Under the pieces are notes generated by a model. It was not told the DNA's origin. It worked only from the letters and a program-made list of their open reading frames with translations, and searched no databases. The translations under genes and the position numbers were made by a program. From Streptomyces lasiicapitis (GTDB taxonomy: Bacteria; Actinomycetota; Actinomycetes; Streptomycetales; Streptomycetaceae), in the NCBI RefSeq assembly GCF_014646335.1, contig NZ_BMNG01000002.1:558001-622000 (forward strand): a DNA stretch of 64,000 nucleotides, in the 5' to 3' direction. This document shows positions 9,917 through 18,514 of this stretch, piece after piece. Position 1 is the first letter of the stretch; the number at the start of each line of letters is the position of its first letter.

Positions 9917-9960
9917 AGGGCCCTGTCTCACTTCGGTGAGGCAGGGCCCTTGATCGTTTT
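9917..9960 (+). terminator. Rho-independent-like terminator after tRNA-Pro
   Basis: A long hairpin: AGGGCCCTGTCTCAC and GTGAGGCAGGGCCCT pair around a TTCG tetraloop with one internal mismatch. It is followed by TGATCGTTTT. It should terminate tRNA transcription. Confidence 0.85.
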
Positions 9961-9976
9961 CGGGGGCCTTTCCCCC

Positions 9977-10144
9977 ATGGTGGTCGAACTAGTCGCGGAA
10001 GCGCGTACTCGCAGCGTGGAGTCGTACGAAGGTTTCGAGCCAACTCCGGTGTCGTATAGGGAAGATGCCGTCCGGATCTCATTGGTCATCGGGTCGACAG
10101 GCCTGGGCGGCGCGTACGACCACTGGTCGAAAGATCAGTGGTGA
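9977..10144 (+). CDS. Possible small ORF or gene remnant, unknown
   Basis: A 55-codon frame (MVVELVAEAR... to AYDHWSKDQW) has a natural amino-acid composition but noticeably lower third-position GC than neighbouring genes. No ribosome binding site is visible; the ATG directly follows a small GGGGG/CCCCC hairpin. The stop lies inside a nest of palindromes. Its position just beyond the tRNA-Pro terminator and its atypical base use would fit the tail of a decayed gene left by an integrated element. It may equally be non-coding. No family is recognised. Confidence 0.25.
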   Translation: MVVELVAEARTRSVESYEGFEPTPVSYREDAVRISLVIGSTGLGGAYDHWSKDQW

Positions 10145-10149
10145 TCACT
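10118..10149. repeat. Nested short palindromes
   Basis: Three overlapping dyads occur in 32 bp: GACCA-C-TGGTC, GATCA-GTGG-TGATC and AGTG-GTGAT-CACT, and ACCACTG also pairs with CAGTGGT across the middle. This may be an operator array or a hairpin; its role is unknown. Confidence 0.4.
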
Positions 10150-10186
10150 GAAGTGCGCGGGCCGTGCGCGTAGGTGCGGCCCGTGG

Positions 10187-10220
10187 GCACCACCCCCACG
10201 ATTCGTGCACCACCCCCACG
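10187..10220. repeat. 14-bp direct repeat just upstream of phospholipase gene
   Basis: The sequence GCACCACCCCCACG occurs at 10187 and again at 10207, exactly 20 bp apart. The second copy ends directly before the ribosome binding site GGAGGA of the phospholipase gene. It could be a regulator site or a duplication in the leader. Apart from this repeat, the palindromes at 10118, the terminator and the doubtful small ORF, nothing is seen between the tRNA and 10232. Confidence 0.5.
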
Positions 10221-10232
10221 GGAGGAACCCCC

Positions 10233-10718
10233 ATGCGTCGCCGACTTGCCGCTCTGGCCATGAGTGCCGCCGCCCTCACCATCGGGACGGGGATCGCCGC
10301 GTCCCCGGCCGCCGCCGCCCCCGCGGACAAGCCGCAGGTGCTCAGCCGCTGGACCCAGACCGACGCGGGCAGCTACAACGCCTGGCTCTCGGCCCGGAAC
10401 AACCAGGGTGCCTGGAGCGCCTACCAGTTCAACTGGTCCACGGACTACTGCTCCTCGTCCCCCGACAACCCGTTCGGCTTCCCCTTCGAGACGTCCTGTG
10501 CCCGACACGACTTCGGGTACCGCAACTACAAGGAGGCAGGCTCCTTCGACGCCAACAAGGCCCGGATCGACAGCGCCTTCTACGCCGACCTCAAGCGCGT
10601 GTGCTCCGCGTACAGCGGGGCCAAGAAGGTCTCCTGCGACGCGCTGGCCTGGACGTACTACCAGGCCGTCGACAAGCTCGGCCGCTCGTCGGCCGTCGAC
10701 GGCGCCCGCGCCGCGTAG
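10233..10718 (+). CDS. Secreted prokaryotic phospholipase A2
   Basis: A 161-residue protein with a Sec signal peptide: MRRRLAALAMSAAALTIGTG, cleaved after an AAAA/APA stretch near residue 32. The mature part carries the bacterial PLA2 signature CARHDFGYRNY with the catalytic His-Asp pair, and four cysteines (DYC, SCA, RVC, SCD) that can form the two disulfides known in Streptomyces PLA2. It hydrolyses the sn-2 ester of phospholipids outside the cell using Ca2+. The start ATG follows GGAGGA with good spacing. The next gene also encodes a secreted hydrolase, but a 103-bp gap separates them and they may be independent. Confidence 0.92.
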   Translation: MRRRLAALAMSAAALTIGTGIAASPAAAAPADKPQVLSRWTQTDAGSYNAWLSARNNQGAWSAYQFNWSTDYCSSSPDNPFGFPFETSCARHDFGYRNYKEAGSFDANKARIDSAFYADLKRVCSAYSGAKKVSCDALAWTYYQAVDKLGRSSAVDGARAA

Positions 10719-10821
10719 CTTCCGGCAGCGCTGAACGGGCGGCGACCGACAGGCGTGCCGGGCGAGTTGTGGTTCCCGGTGCCATAGGGGCGGCGCGCGC
10801 CCGCTTCTACAGTCCCTGCGC

Positions 10822-11847
10822 ATGACAGAGACAGAGACCAGAAGAGCGCGACGCTTTCGTCGGTCACGGGGAGGTGCGGTGGTGGCCCTGGCCGCCGCCG
10901 CCCTCCTCGTCGCCCCCTCCCTTCCCGCGGCTACGGCCGCGCCCGCGGCCCGCGCCGCCGCGCCCGTCCAGGAAGTCACCGGCTTCGGCACCAACCCCGG
11001 CCAGTTGAAGATGTTCCGGTACGTTCCCGACGGCCTTGCGCGTGGGCGTCCCGTCGTCGTGGTGCTGCACGGGTGCACCCAGAACGCCGCCGGGTACGGC
11101 ACCGGCAGCGGGTGGACCGAGCTGGCCGACCGGTGGGGGTTCTCCCTCGTGCTGCCGCAGCAGCAGCCCCTCAACAACATCTCCTCGTGCTTCAACTGGT
11201 TCCAGACCGGCGACACGGCGCGCGGCCAGGGCGAGGCCGCGTCCGTCGCGCAGATGGTGGACCGGCAGCTCGCCGACGTGGCGGGGAACTCCTCGCGCGT
11301 GTACGTCACGGGCCTGTCCGCCGGCGGCGGCATGACGGCCGTGATGATGGCGACGTACCCCGAGAAATTCGCTGCGGGCGGCGTCGTCGCGGGGCTGCCG
11401 TACGGGTGCGCGCAGGCCGCCGGATCGCCGTGGGTGTGCATGAGCGCGGGCGGCGGTCAGAGTCCGCGCCAGTGGGGCGACCGGGTACGCGCCGCCCGCC
11501 CCGGTTACACCGGACCGTGGCCGCGGCTCACCGTGTTCCACGGCACCGCCGACACCAAGGTCGGTCCCGTCAACATGACCGGCCTTGCCGACCAGTGGAC
11601 CGACGTCCAGGGCGCCGATCAGGCACCGGACGTCTCCGACACGGTCGCCGGATACCCGCACCAGGTCTTCCACGGCCCCGGCGGCGACCCCGTCGTGGAG
11701 ACGTACCGCGTCACCGGCATGGCGCACGGCCAGCCCGTCGATCCGGGCACCGGCAGTGAACAGTGCGGTGCGGCGGGGGCGAACCTGCTCGATGTCGGGA
11801 TGTGCGCGGCATACCGGATGGGGGCGGGGTGGGGGCTCGCCGGGTGA
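10822..11847 (+). CDS. Secreted PHB depolymerase-family esterase
   Basis: A 341-residue protein with a long signal peptide (basic RRARRFRRSRGG, then a hydrophobic core to about residue 45). The alpha/beta-hydrolase core shows the oxyanion-hole motif VVLHGCTQN, the nucleophile elbow GLSAGG, an acid residue near HGTADTKV and a catalytic His in GMAHGQPVD. This is the LpqC/poly(3-hydroxybutyrate) depolymerase family; feruloyl or acetylxylan esterases belong to the same superfamily. The two genes downstream, a 3-hydroxybutyrate dehydrogenase and a metabolite symporter, support polyhydroxybutyrate or its oligomers as substrate. Confidence 0.85.
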   Translation: MTETETRRARRFRRSRGGAVVALAAAALLVAPSLPAATAAPAARAAAPVQEVTGFGTNPGQLKMFRYVPDGLARGRPVVVVLHGCTQNAAGYGTGSGWTELADRWGFSLVLPQQQPLNNISSCFNWFQTGDTARGQGEAASVAQMVDRQLADVAGNSSRVYVTGLSAGGGMTAVMMATYPEKFAAGGVVAGLPYGCAQAAGSPWVCMSAGGGQSPRQWGDRVRAARPGYTGPWPRLTVFHGTADTKVGPVNMTGLADQWTDVQGADQAPDVSDTVAGYPHQVFHGPGGDPVVETYRVTGMAHGQPVDPGTGSEQCGAAGANLLDVGMCAAYRMGAGWGLAG

Positions 11848-11937
11848 GGCAGGTGGCGGCACGCACCATGAAAGCGGCCGTGAGTGTGGCATCCGGCCAC
11901 ATGGGCCTTCACCTGCCCCGCCCCTATGTTTCCCGCC

Positions 11938-12720
11938 ATGACAAGCGCACCTGACCCCATCCCCGCCGCGGCCGGCGCCGACCTGAGCGGACGCGTCGCC
12001 CTGGTCACGGGCGGCGGCAGCGGCATCGGCCGGGCCTGCGCGGTGGCCCTCGCGGCGGCCGGCGCCGACACGCACGTCGTCGACATCGACGCGGCGTCGG
12101 CGAAGGCAGTCGCGGACGCCGTCGGCGGGCACGCGCACATCGCGGACCTCGCCGACGCCGAGGCGATAGCGGCGCTGCCCACCGGCGTCGACATCCTCGT
12201 CAACAGCGCGGGACTCCAGCACGTCGCCCCGCTCACCGAGTTCCCCCCGGCGAGGTTCGCGCTCATCCAGCAGGTCATGGTGACCGCGCCGTTCCTGCTG
12301 CTCCGCCAGACCCTGCCGCACATGTACGCGGGCGGCTGGGGCCGCGTCGTCAACATCTCCAGCGTCCACGGCCGGCGGGCGAGCGCGTTCAAGGGCGCGT
12401 ACGTCGCCGCGAAGCACGCCCTGGAGGGGCTGAGCAAGGTCACCGCCGTCGAGGGCGCCCCGCACGGCGTGACCAGCAACTGCGTGAGCCCCGGCTACGT
12501 ACGTACGCCGCTGGTGCAGGGGCAGATCCACGACCAGGCCGCCGCCCACCGCATCAGCGACGAGGCCGTCGTCTCCGACGTGCTGCTCGCCCGCTCACCC
12601 ATGAAGCGGCTCATCGAACCCGAGGAGGTCGCCGCGGCCGCGCTGTGGCTGTGCGGCCCGCACACCGGCTTCGTCACCGGCGCCTGTCTGTCGATGGACG
12701 GCGGCTGGGCGGCGACCTGA
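11938..12720 (+). CDS. 3-hydroxybutyrate dehydrogenase (SDR family)
   Basis: A 260-residue classical short-chain dehydrogenase: cofactor motif VTGGGSGIG, structural NSAG, catalytic Ser in NISSVHG, and YVAAK supplying Tyr and Lys. NISSVHGRRAS and LEGLSKVTAVEGAPHGVTSNCVSPGYVRTPLV are typical of D-3-hydroxybutyrate dehydrogenase, which oxidises 3-hydroxybutyrate to acetoacetate with NAD+. It follows the secreted depolymerase and precedes an MHS symporter, so it probably handles the monomer after uptake. TATGTT ends 7 bp before the ATG and no ribosome binding site is seen, so the mRNA may be leaderless. Confidence 0.88.
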   Translation: MTSAPDPIPAAAGADLSGRVALVTGGGSGIGRACAVALAAAGADTHVVDIDAASAKAVADAVGGHAHIADLADAEAIAALPTGVDILVNSAGLQHVAPLTEFPPARFALIQQVMVTAPFLLLRQTLPHMYAGGWGRVVNISSVHGRRASAFKGAYVAAKHALEGLSKVTAVEGAPHGVTSNCVSPGYVRTPLVQGQIHDQAAAHRISDEAVVSDVLLARSPMKRLIEPEEVAAAALWLCGPHTGFVTGACLSMDGGWAAT

Positions 12721-12775
12721 CCAACTCGGCTCCCTGGCAAGGCAGTTGACCGTCCGTCCCCGAGAGCGAAACACG

Positions 12776-14191
12776 GTGATCCCCATGGCGCGTCCCGAGC
12801 GTTCCCAGCGTCCCGAGCGTTCCCCGCACAGCATCCGCCGCATCGTCGCGGCGAGCCTCGTCGGCACCACCATCGAGTGGTACGACTTCTTCCTCTACGG
12901 CTCAGCCGCCGCCCTCGTCTTCAACGAGATCTTCTTCCCCACCGCCGACCCGCTCACCGGCACCCTCATCGCCTTCATCACCTACGCCATCGGCTTCCTC
13001 GCCCGCCCGCTCGGCGGCGTCGTGTTCGGGCACTACGGCGACAAGGTCGGCCGCAAGAAACTCCTCGTGCTCAGCCTGCTCCTGATGGGCGGCGCGACCT
13101 TCGCCATGGGGCTGCTGCCCACGTACGACGCCATCGGCATCGGCGCGCCCGTGCTCCTCACCGTGCTGCGCCTGGTGCAGGGCTTCGCGCTCGGCGGCGA
13201 GTGGGGCGGCGCCGTCCTCATCGTCTCCGAGCACGGCGGCGACAAGCACCGCGGCTTCTGGGCGTCCTGGCCGCAGTCGGGCGCCCCCGGCGGCAACCTC
13301 CTCGCCACCGGTGTGCTCGCGCTGCTCGCCGCCGTGCAGTCCGAGTCCACCTTCCAGGCCTGGGGCTGGCGCGTGCCGTTCCTGCTGTCCGGGGTCCTGG
13401 TGATGGTCGGCCTGTGGATCCGGCTCTCCGTGTCCGAGTCGCCCGTCTTCCTGGAGGCGCAGGCCAGGGCCGAGGCCGCCGCCGCGCAGGGGGAGAAGGA
13501 CGAGCCGCCCGTCGTGGAGGTGTTCCGCAAGAGCTGGCGGCAGGTCCTCACGGCCATCGGCACCCGCTTCGGCGAGAACATCTCGTACTACATCCTCACC
13601 TCCTTCGTCCTCGTGTACGTCACCAAGCACCTGGACCTGCCCAAGAGCACCGCGCTCAACGCCGTCCTCATCGGCTCCGCCCTCCACTTCGCCGCGATCC
13701 CCGCCTGGGGCGCGCTCTCCGACCGGATCGGGCGGCGGCCCGTGACGCTCATCGGGTCGGTGGGCATGGCGCTGTGGGCGTTCGCGTTCTTCACGCTCGT
13801 CGACTCCGAGTCGTTCACCGTCATCACGGCGGCGGTGACCGTGGGGCTGCTGCTGCACGGCGCCATGTACGGGCCACAGGCCGCGTTCATCTCGGAGATG
13901 TTCGACACCAAGGTCCGCTACTCCGGCGCCTCCATGGGCTCCCAGCTCGCCTCGATCGTCGCGGGCGCGCTCGCCCCGATCATCGCCGTCGAGCTCCTGA
14001 AGGACTTCGACTCGTCGGTGCCCGTGTCCGTGTACCTGTGCGCGGCGGCCCTGGTGACGACGGTGACGGTGGCCCTGGCCAAGGAGACCCGCGGCCGCGA
14101 CCTCCGGCACGTCGAGACAGGCACAGCGACGACGGACACCCCGCTGCCCGACACCGCCCGCACGCCAGTACGCTCCGGCGAACCGTCCTGA
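12776..14191 (+). CDS. MHS-family MFS metabolite:proton symporter
   Basis: A 471-residue, 12-helix transporter of the metabolite:H+ symporter branch (relatives of ProP, KgtP, ShiA). The hallmark TTIEWYDFFLYGSAAALVF lies in helix 1, GHYGDKVGRKK in the first cytoplasmic loop, and GFALGGEWGGAV in helix 4. It imports small organic acids or zwitterions. Placed between 3-hydroxybutyrate dehydrogenase and a PucR-type regulator, it is a good candidate for 3-hydroxybutyrate or oligomer uptake. GTG 12776 is chosen because GAGAG lies 9 bp upstream; ATG 12785, three codons later, is the alternative. Confidence 0.88.
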   Translation: MIPMARPERSQRPERSPHSIRRIVAASLVGTTIEWYDFFLYGSAAALVFNEIFFPTADPLTGTLIAFITYAIGFLARPLGGVVFGHYGDKVGRKKLLVLSLLLMGGATFAMGLLPTYDAIGIGAPVLLTVLRLVQGFALGGEWGGAVLIVSEHGGDKHRGFWASWPQSGAPGGNLLATGVLALLAAVQSESTFQAWGWRVPFLLSGVLVMVGLWIRLSVSESPVFLEAQARAEAAAAQGEKDEPPVVEVFRKSWRQVLTAIGTRFGENISYYILTSFVLVYVTKHLDLPKSTALNAVLIGSALHFAAIPAWGALSDRIGRRPVTLIGSVGMALWAFAFFTLVDSESFTVITAAVTVGLLLHGAMYGPQAAFISEMFDTKVRYSGASMGSQLASIVAGALAPIIAVELLKDFDSSVPVSVYLCAAALVTTVTVALAKETRGRDLRHVETGTATTDTPLPDTARTPVRSGEPS

Positions 14192-14257
14192 GCGCATCCG
14201 GCAGAGGGACACCAGCGGGCCACGGACAACGGACAACGGCCGGAAGGCAGCAGCGAC

Positions 14258-16246
14258 ATGGCATCCCACGACGGCCTGGCCCCCACCAGCACGCCCGATG
14301 GCCCCGCCGCCCCCCACGGCCTCGCCGCCGCCACCCTTCGTGACCTGCTCGACCTCCTCGGCCGGCAGGCCCCCGCCGAGAGCTTCGCGCGGCCAGTCGC
14401 CGCCGCCCGCGAGGCCGGGGCGGGCCCCGCGGAACTCGCCTACGTCGAGGAGGCCGCAGAGACCGCCCTCGCCATCCGCCGCACCCTCGACCAGCACCGC
14501 CGCCGCGAGGCCGAACTGTCCGCGCTGTTCGACACCGCCGGCGACCTGGCCGCCCTCAGCGACCTGGACGCGGTCCTGCGCGCCATCGTCCGCCGCGCGC
14601 GCCTGCTCCTCCGTACCGATGTCGCGTATCTGACCCTCAACGACCCGGCCGAGGGCGACACGTTCATGCGGGTCACCGACGGCTCCACGTCCGCGAGGTT
14701 CCAACTGCTGCGGCTCGGCATGGGGGAGGGGCTCGGCGGTCTCGTCGCGCAGACCGCCCGGCCCTACGCCAGCGCCGACTACCGCGCCGACACCCGCTTC
14801 AAGCACACCGACACCATCGACACGGGCGTCGGCGAGGAGGGCCTGCGCGGCATCCTCGGCGTGCCGCTGCGGGTCGGCAGCCGCGTCATCGGCGTCCTGT
14901 ACGCGGCCGACCGGACGCCGCGCGACTTCGACCCCGACCAGATCGCCCTGCTCGCCTCCCTCGCCGACCACGCGGCCGTCGCCATCGACAGCGCCCGCCT
15001 CCTGGAGGAGACCCGCGCCGCCCTCGTGGAACTCAACGCCGCGACGGCCACCGCCCGCGCCCAGAGCGAGGCCATGCGGCGCGCCGCCGAGACCCACGAC
15101 CGCCTCACCGACCTGGTGCTGCGCGGCGGCGACGTGTCCGACCTCGCCGCCGAGATCGCCGCGCTCCTCGGCGGCGGCCTGGTCGTCCAGGACGCCGACG
15201 GCACCGAACTCGCCCGCGTGGGCGCCGATTCGCCCGCCCCGGCCGCGCGCGGCGTCGCCGCATCGCGCGCCAGCGGCCGCGCCGTGCCCGTGGACGGCGT
15301 CTGGGTGTCCGCCGTGCTCGCCGGACCCGAACCGCTCGGCAGCATCGCACTGAGCGACCGCCCCGACCTCACCGACAGCGACCGGCGGCTCTTCGAACGG
15401 GCCAGCCTGGACACGGCGTTGCTGCTGCTCCTGCGCCGCTCCGTGGCCGAGGCCGAGGACCGGGTGCGCGGCGAACTCCTCGACGACCTGCTCACCCCCG
15501 CCCACGCGGGCGACCCGCGCCGCGCGGGCAGCCTCACCCTGCGCGCCCGCCGCCTCGGCGTCGACCTCACCGAACCGACGTCCGTCCTCGTCCTGCACTG
15601 CGAGCCCGGCCTGCGCTCCCGCCTGACCACCGAGGCCGCACGGCACGCCCGCACCCTGCGCGGCCTCGCCGGACCGCAGGGCGGTCACGTCGTCGTGCTC
15701 GCGCCGACCGACGCGCCCGGACCGCTCGCCGAGCGCCTGGCCGCCGACCTCGGCCAGGCCCTCGGGGCGCCGGTGACGTGCGGCGCCGCCGGACCCGCCG
15801 AAGGACCGGCCCGGCTGCCCGCCGTCCACGGCGAAGCCGTCCGCTGCCTTCAGGCGCTCACGGTCCTCGGCCGCACCGGCGAGGGCGCGAGCGTGTCCGG
15901 GCTCGGCTTCGTCGGCGTACTCCTCGGCGACCGCACGGACATCGACGGCTACGTGCACCGTGTCATCGGGCCCGTCATCGACTACGACGAACGGCGCGGC
16001 ACCGAACTCGTCCGCACCCTCGACGCCTACTTCGAGGCGGGCACGAGCCTGTCGCGCGCCAAGGAGGTGCTGCACGTACACGTGAACACCGTCGTGCAGC
16101 GCCTGGACCGTACGGCCCGCCTCCTGGGCCCGGACTGGAACACGCCCGACCGGGCCCTGGAGCTCCAACTCGCCCTGCGGCTCAACCGGTTGCGCCGCCC
16201 GTCGGGGACTGGCCCGGACCGTTCACCGGGGACCGGCCCGGCCTAG
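14258..16246 (+). CDS. GAF domain / PucR-type transcriptional regulator
   Basis: A 662-residue regulator. A GAF domain spans about residues 85-250 (GEGLGGLVAQTARPYAS, GILGVPLRVGSRVIGVLYAADR). A helical linker and a variable CdaR/GGDEF-like middle follow, and the C-terminal PucR helix-turn-helix (about residues 575-630) ends with LSRAKEVLHVHVNTVVQRLDR. Such proteins bind a small effector through GAF and activate nearby catabolic genes. It lies 66 bp behind the symporter gene, so it probably controls the 3-hydroxybutyrate set. Its 3' end overlaps the convergent ABC transporter gene by 65 bp. Confidence 0.88.
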   Translation: MASHDGLAPTSTPDGPAAPHGLAAATLRDLLDLLGRQAPAESFARPVAAAREAGAGPAELAYVEEAAETALAIRRTLDQHRRREAELSALFDTAGDLAALSDLDAVLRAIVRRARLLLRTDVAYLTLNDPAEGDTFMRVTDGSTSARFQLLRLGMGEGLGGLVAQTARPYASADYRADTRFKHTDTIDTGVGEEGLRGILGVPLRVGSRVIGVLYAADRTPRDFDPDQIALLASLADHAAVAIDSARLLEETRAALVELNAATATARAQSEAMRRAAETHDRLTDLVLRGGDVSDLAAEIAALLGGGLVVQDADGTELARVGADSPAPAARGVAASRASGRAVPVDGVWVSAVLAGPEPLGSIALSDRPDLTDSDRRLFERASLDTALLLLLRRSVAEAEDRVRGELLDDLLTPAHAGDPRRAGSLTLRARRLGVDLTEPTSVLVLHCEPGLRSRLTTEAARHARTLRGLAGPQGGHVVVLAPTDAPGPLAERLAADLGQALGAPVTCGAAGPAEGPARLPAVHGEAVRCLQALTVLGRTGEGASVSGLGFVGVLLGDRTDIDGYVHRVIGPVIDYDERRGTELVRTLDAYFEAGTSLSRAKEVLHVHVNTVVQRLDRTARLLGPDWNTPDRALELQLALRLNRLRRPSGTGPDRSPGTGPA

Positions 16247-18254
16247 CGTCCTCCCGGGCGGCCGGGCCGCGCTGCGTGGGCACGGCGTCCAGCGTGTCGG
16301 CCGGAGTGTCGGCCGGCAGGTCCGTGCGGTACTGGAGCGACTGCAGCTCGAACAGGCGCCGGAACAGGCCGGGTCCGTCGTCGGACATCAGCGTGGCGAA
16401 GTCGCCGTGCTCGACGAGTCTGCCCTCGTCGAGGACGTAGATGACGTCGGCCTCCTTGACGCTGTGCAGGCGGTGGGTGACCAGGACGATGGTCTGGTCG
16501 GCGGACGCGAGCGCGCGGATCTTGCGGAAGGCCTCGATCTCGGCGGCGGGGTCCATGCTGCTGGTCGGCTCGTCGCAGATGAGGATGTCGGCGTCGCGGA
16601 AGTACGCGCGGGCCAGGGCGATGCGCTGCCACTGGCCGCCGGAGAGGTCGACGCCGCCCTCGTATCCCTTCTCGCACAGGGTGTCCCAGCCGTACGGCAG
16701 GTCGTCGAGGACGCGGTGCGCGTCGGCGTACGCGGCCGCCGCGTCGAGGCGGTCCGCGTCGTGGATCTCCGTGGGGCGGCCGATGGCGACATTGGCGCGG
16801 GCCGTGAACGGCCACTGCTGGAAGTTCTGCAGGACAAGGGAGACATGCCCGAAGACGTCGTCGCGGCGCAGCGCGCGCAGGTCGGTGCCGTCCCAGGTGA
16901 TGGCGCCCGACGTGGGCAGATACAGGCCCGCGAGGAGTTTGCTGAGCGTCGTCTTGCCCGAGCCGTTGGCGCCGACCAGGGCGATCACCTGGCCCTTGCG
17001 GATGGTCAGGGACACCTCGTCGAGCGCGGGCGTCTCGCGTTCGGGGTAGCGGAACGTCACCCGGTCGAAGGCGATCACCTCGGGCGGCTCGGGCACCGGT
17101 GTGCCGGTGGCGGGGATGGCGCGCTGTGCCGCCTCCTCGCGGGCGCGGATCAAGTCGTTCATGAACAGGCTCTGTTCGTAGAGATGATGGATGTGCGTCA
17201 CCATGCGGCGCAGGCCCGCCGTGCCGCTGGTCAGGGCGAGCGCGGCGGTGGCGCCGGACGCGAGCGGCATGTGACCGTTCGTCAGGAGCCAGGCCAGCAG
17301 GGCGTAGGCGCCGCCCGCGGTCAGCCCCGAAAGCGCGGACGTGGCCAGGTCGGTACGGGCCTCCAGGTGTGCGAGGCGGGTCTGCTCGTCCGCGGCCTGC
17401 GCCGCCATCTGGTCGAACTGGTCGAGCAGGAACGGCCCCGCGCCGTGCACCCGCAGCTCCGGCGCGGCCTTCTGCGAGATCAACAGCCGCCGCAACGCGC
17501 CCTGTTGGCGCACGTGTTCCAGCCAGATCTGCACCGACTCGTACGTACGCCGCGCCGCCCGCACCGTGCCCCAGGCCTTGGGCACCACCACGGCCGCGAG
17601 GAGCGGAAGCAGCACCGGGTGCAGCACCGCGAGGACCCCGCTGACGGCGAGCAGCGCCATCAGCGCCTCGACGATGCCGAGGGTGTGCTCGATGAGACGG
17701 CGGGCCGCGGTCTGGCCGTGCTGTCCGGAGTCGACGACCGCGTGGAAGTCGGCGCGCTCGATGTGCTCCATCTCCACGCGGATGACCTTCTCCATCATGG
17801 AGAGCCCCGCGAGGCGCTCCACCTTCGGCCCGAGGCGGCCCGCGGCCGCGAAGGACACGGCCCGCAGCGTCGCCGCGAACGCGCTGGCCGCTGCCACCCA
17901 CACCAGCGACGGCAGCGCGTCGCGCACCCGGTCGGCCGTCGGCCCCGCCGCGAACAGCGACACCAGGACGCGGTTGGTGGCGAGCAACCCGAACGCGGTC
18001 GCCGCGGCCTGCCCGAGCTGGGCCACCGCGACCACCACCAGCGCCCATGGGTCGGCGCGCCAGGCCAGTGACACCGTGTGCCGGAACAGGGTGGGGATCT
18101 GCCGCAGGATCGTCAGGAACGACGTGTTGAGCCGCGCGCCCTCGTGCGCGGTCCAGCCCCACGATCCACGCAACCGCCCGCCGAAGAGCAGTTGTTCGGG
18201 CGGCGAGGGGGTGCCGGGCCGCCGCCTGCCGGTCTCTTGGGGACCAGGTGCCAA
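16182..18254 (-). CDS. ABC exporter, fused permease-ATPase
   Basis: A 690-residue half-transporter. The first ~340 residues form a six-helix exporter-type membrane domain. The C-terminal ATPase has Walker A VGANGSGKTT, Q-loop LVLQNFQQW, signature LSGGQWQR, Walker B ILICDEPTSSMD and the switch THR. Proteins of this shape export peptides, lipids or drugs as dimers; the substrate is unknown. Start TTG 18254 is chosen because GGGAGGA sits directly upstream with short spacing and the following residues lead into the membrane domain; the frame stays open further upstream without good coding features. The 3' end overlaps the PucR gene by 65 bp tail to tail. Confidence 0.85.
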   Translation of the reverse strand: MAPGPQETGRRRPGTPSPPEQLLFGGRLRGSWGWTAHEGARLNTSFLTILRQIPTLFRHTVSLAWRADPWALVVVAVAQLGQAAATAFGLLATNRVLVSLFAAGPTADRVRDALPSLVWVAAASAFAATLRAVSFAAAGRLGPKVERLAGLSMMEKVIRVEMEHIERADFHAVVDSGQHGQTAARRLIEHTLGIVEALMALLAVSGVLAVLHPVLLPLLAAVVVPKAWGTVRAARRTYESVQIWLEHVRQQGALRRLLISQKAAPELRVHGAGPFLLDQFDQMAAQAADEQTRLAHLEARTDLATSALSGLTAGGAYALLAWLLTNGHMPLASGATAALALTSGTAGLRRMVTHIHHLYEQSLFMNDLIRAREEAAQRAIPATGTPVPEPPEVIAFDRVTFRYPERETPALDEVSLTIRKGQVIALVGANGSGKTTLSKLLAGLYLPTSGAITWDGTDLRALRRDDVFGHVSLVLQNFQQWPFTARANVAIGRPTEIHDADRLDAAAAYADAHRVLDDLPYGWDTLCEKGYEGGVDLSGGQWQRIALARAYFRDADILICDEPTSSMDPAAEIEAFRKIRALASADQTIVLVTHRLHSVKEADVIYVLDEGRLVEHGDFATLMSDDGPGLFRRLFELQSLQYRTDLPADTPADTLDAVPTQRGPAAREDARPGRSPVNGPGQSPTGGATG

Positions 18255-18514
18255 AGTTCCTCCCAGGTGACAGGGGTGTGCGCGTCCACAGCGGTCGCTC
18301 GGACGCGGCCCTGTCGATCCTGTCGAGGAGACCGGCGTAATGGTGCATGACGGGCGAAACTTTCGTACGGATGTCTGAAAGCGTCGTGAATTGGCGGGAG
18401 TTGATGATGTGGCCGGAAGTCGGTGCCACGGGGTGCTCCGGACACTGACGCGGGGCGGTCCGGGCGCTGCCGCGGGACCCTCCGGGCGCTGACGCGGGGC
18501 GCTCCGGGCGCCGG

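Noticed and set aside
18255..18429. Small minus-strand gene starting at GTG 18429 behind GGAG
   Set aside because: The first ~55 codons look protein-like, but the frame has no stop until 16243 and runs through the ABC exporter in the wrong frame. Third-position GC is only moderate. I treat this as leader DNA, though a frameshifted or mis-started gene cannot be excluded.
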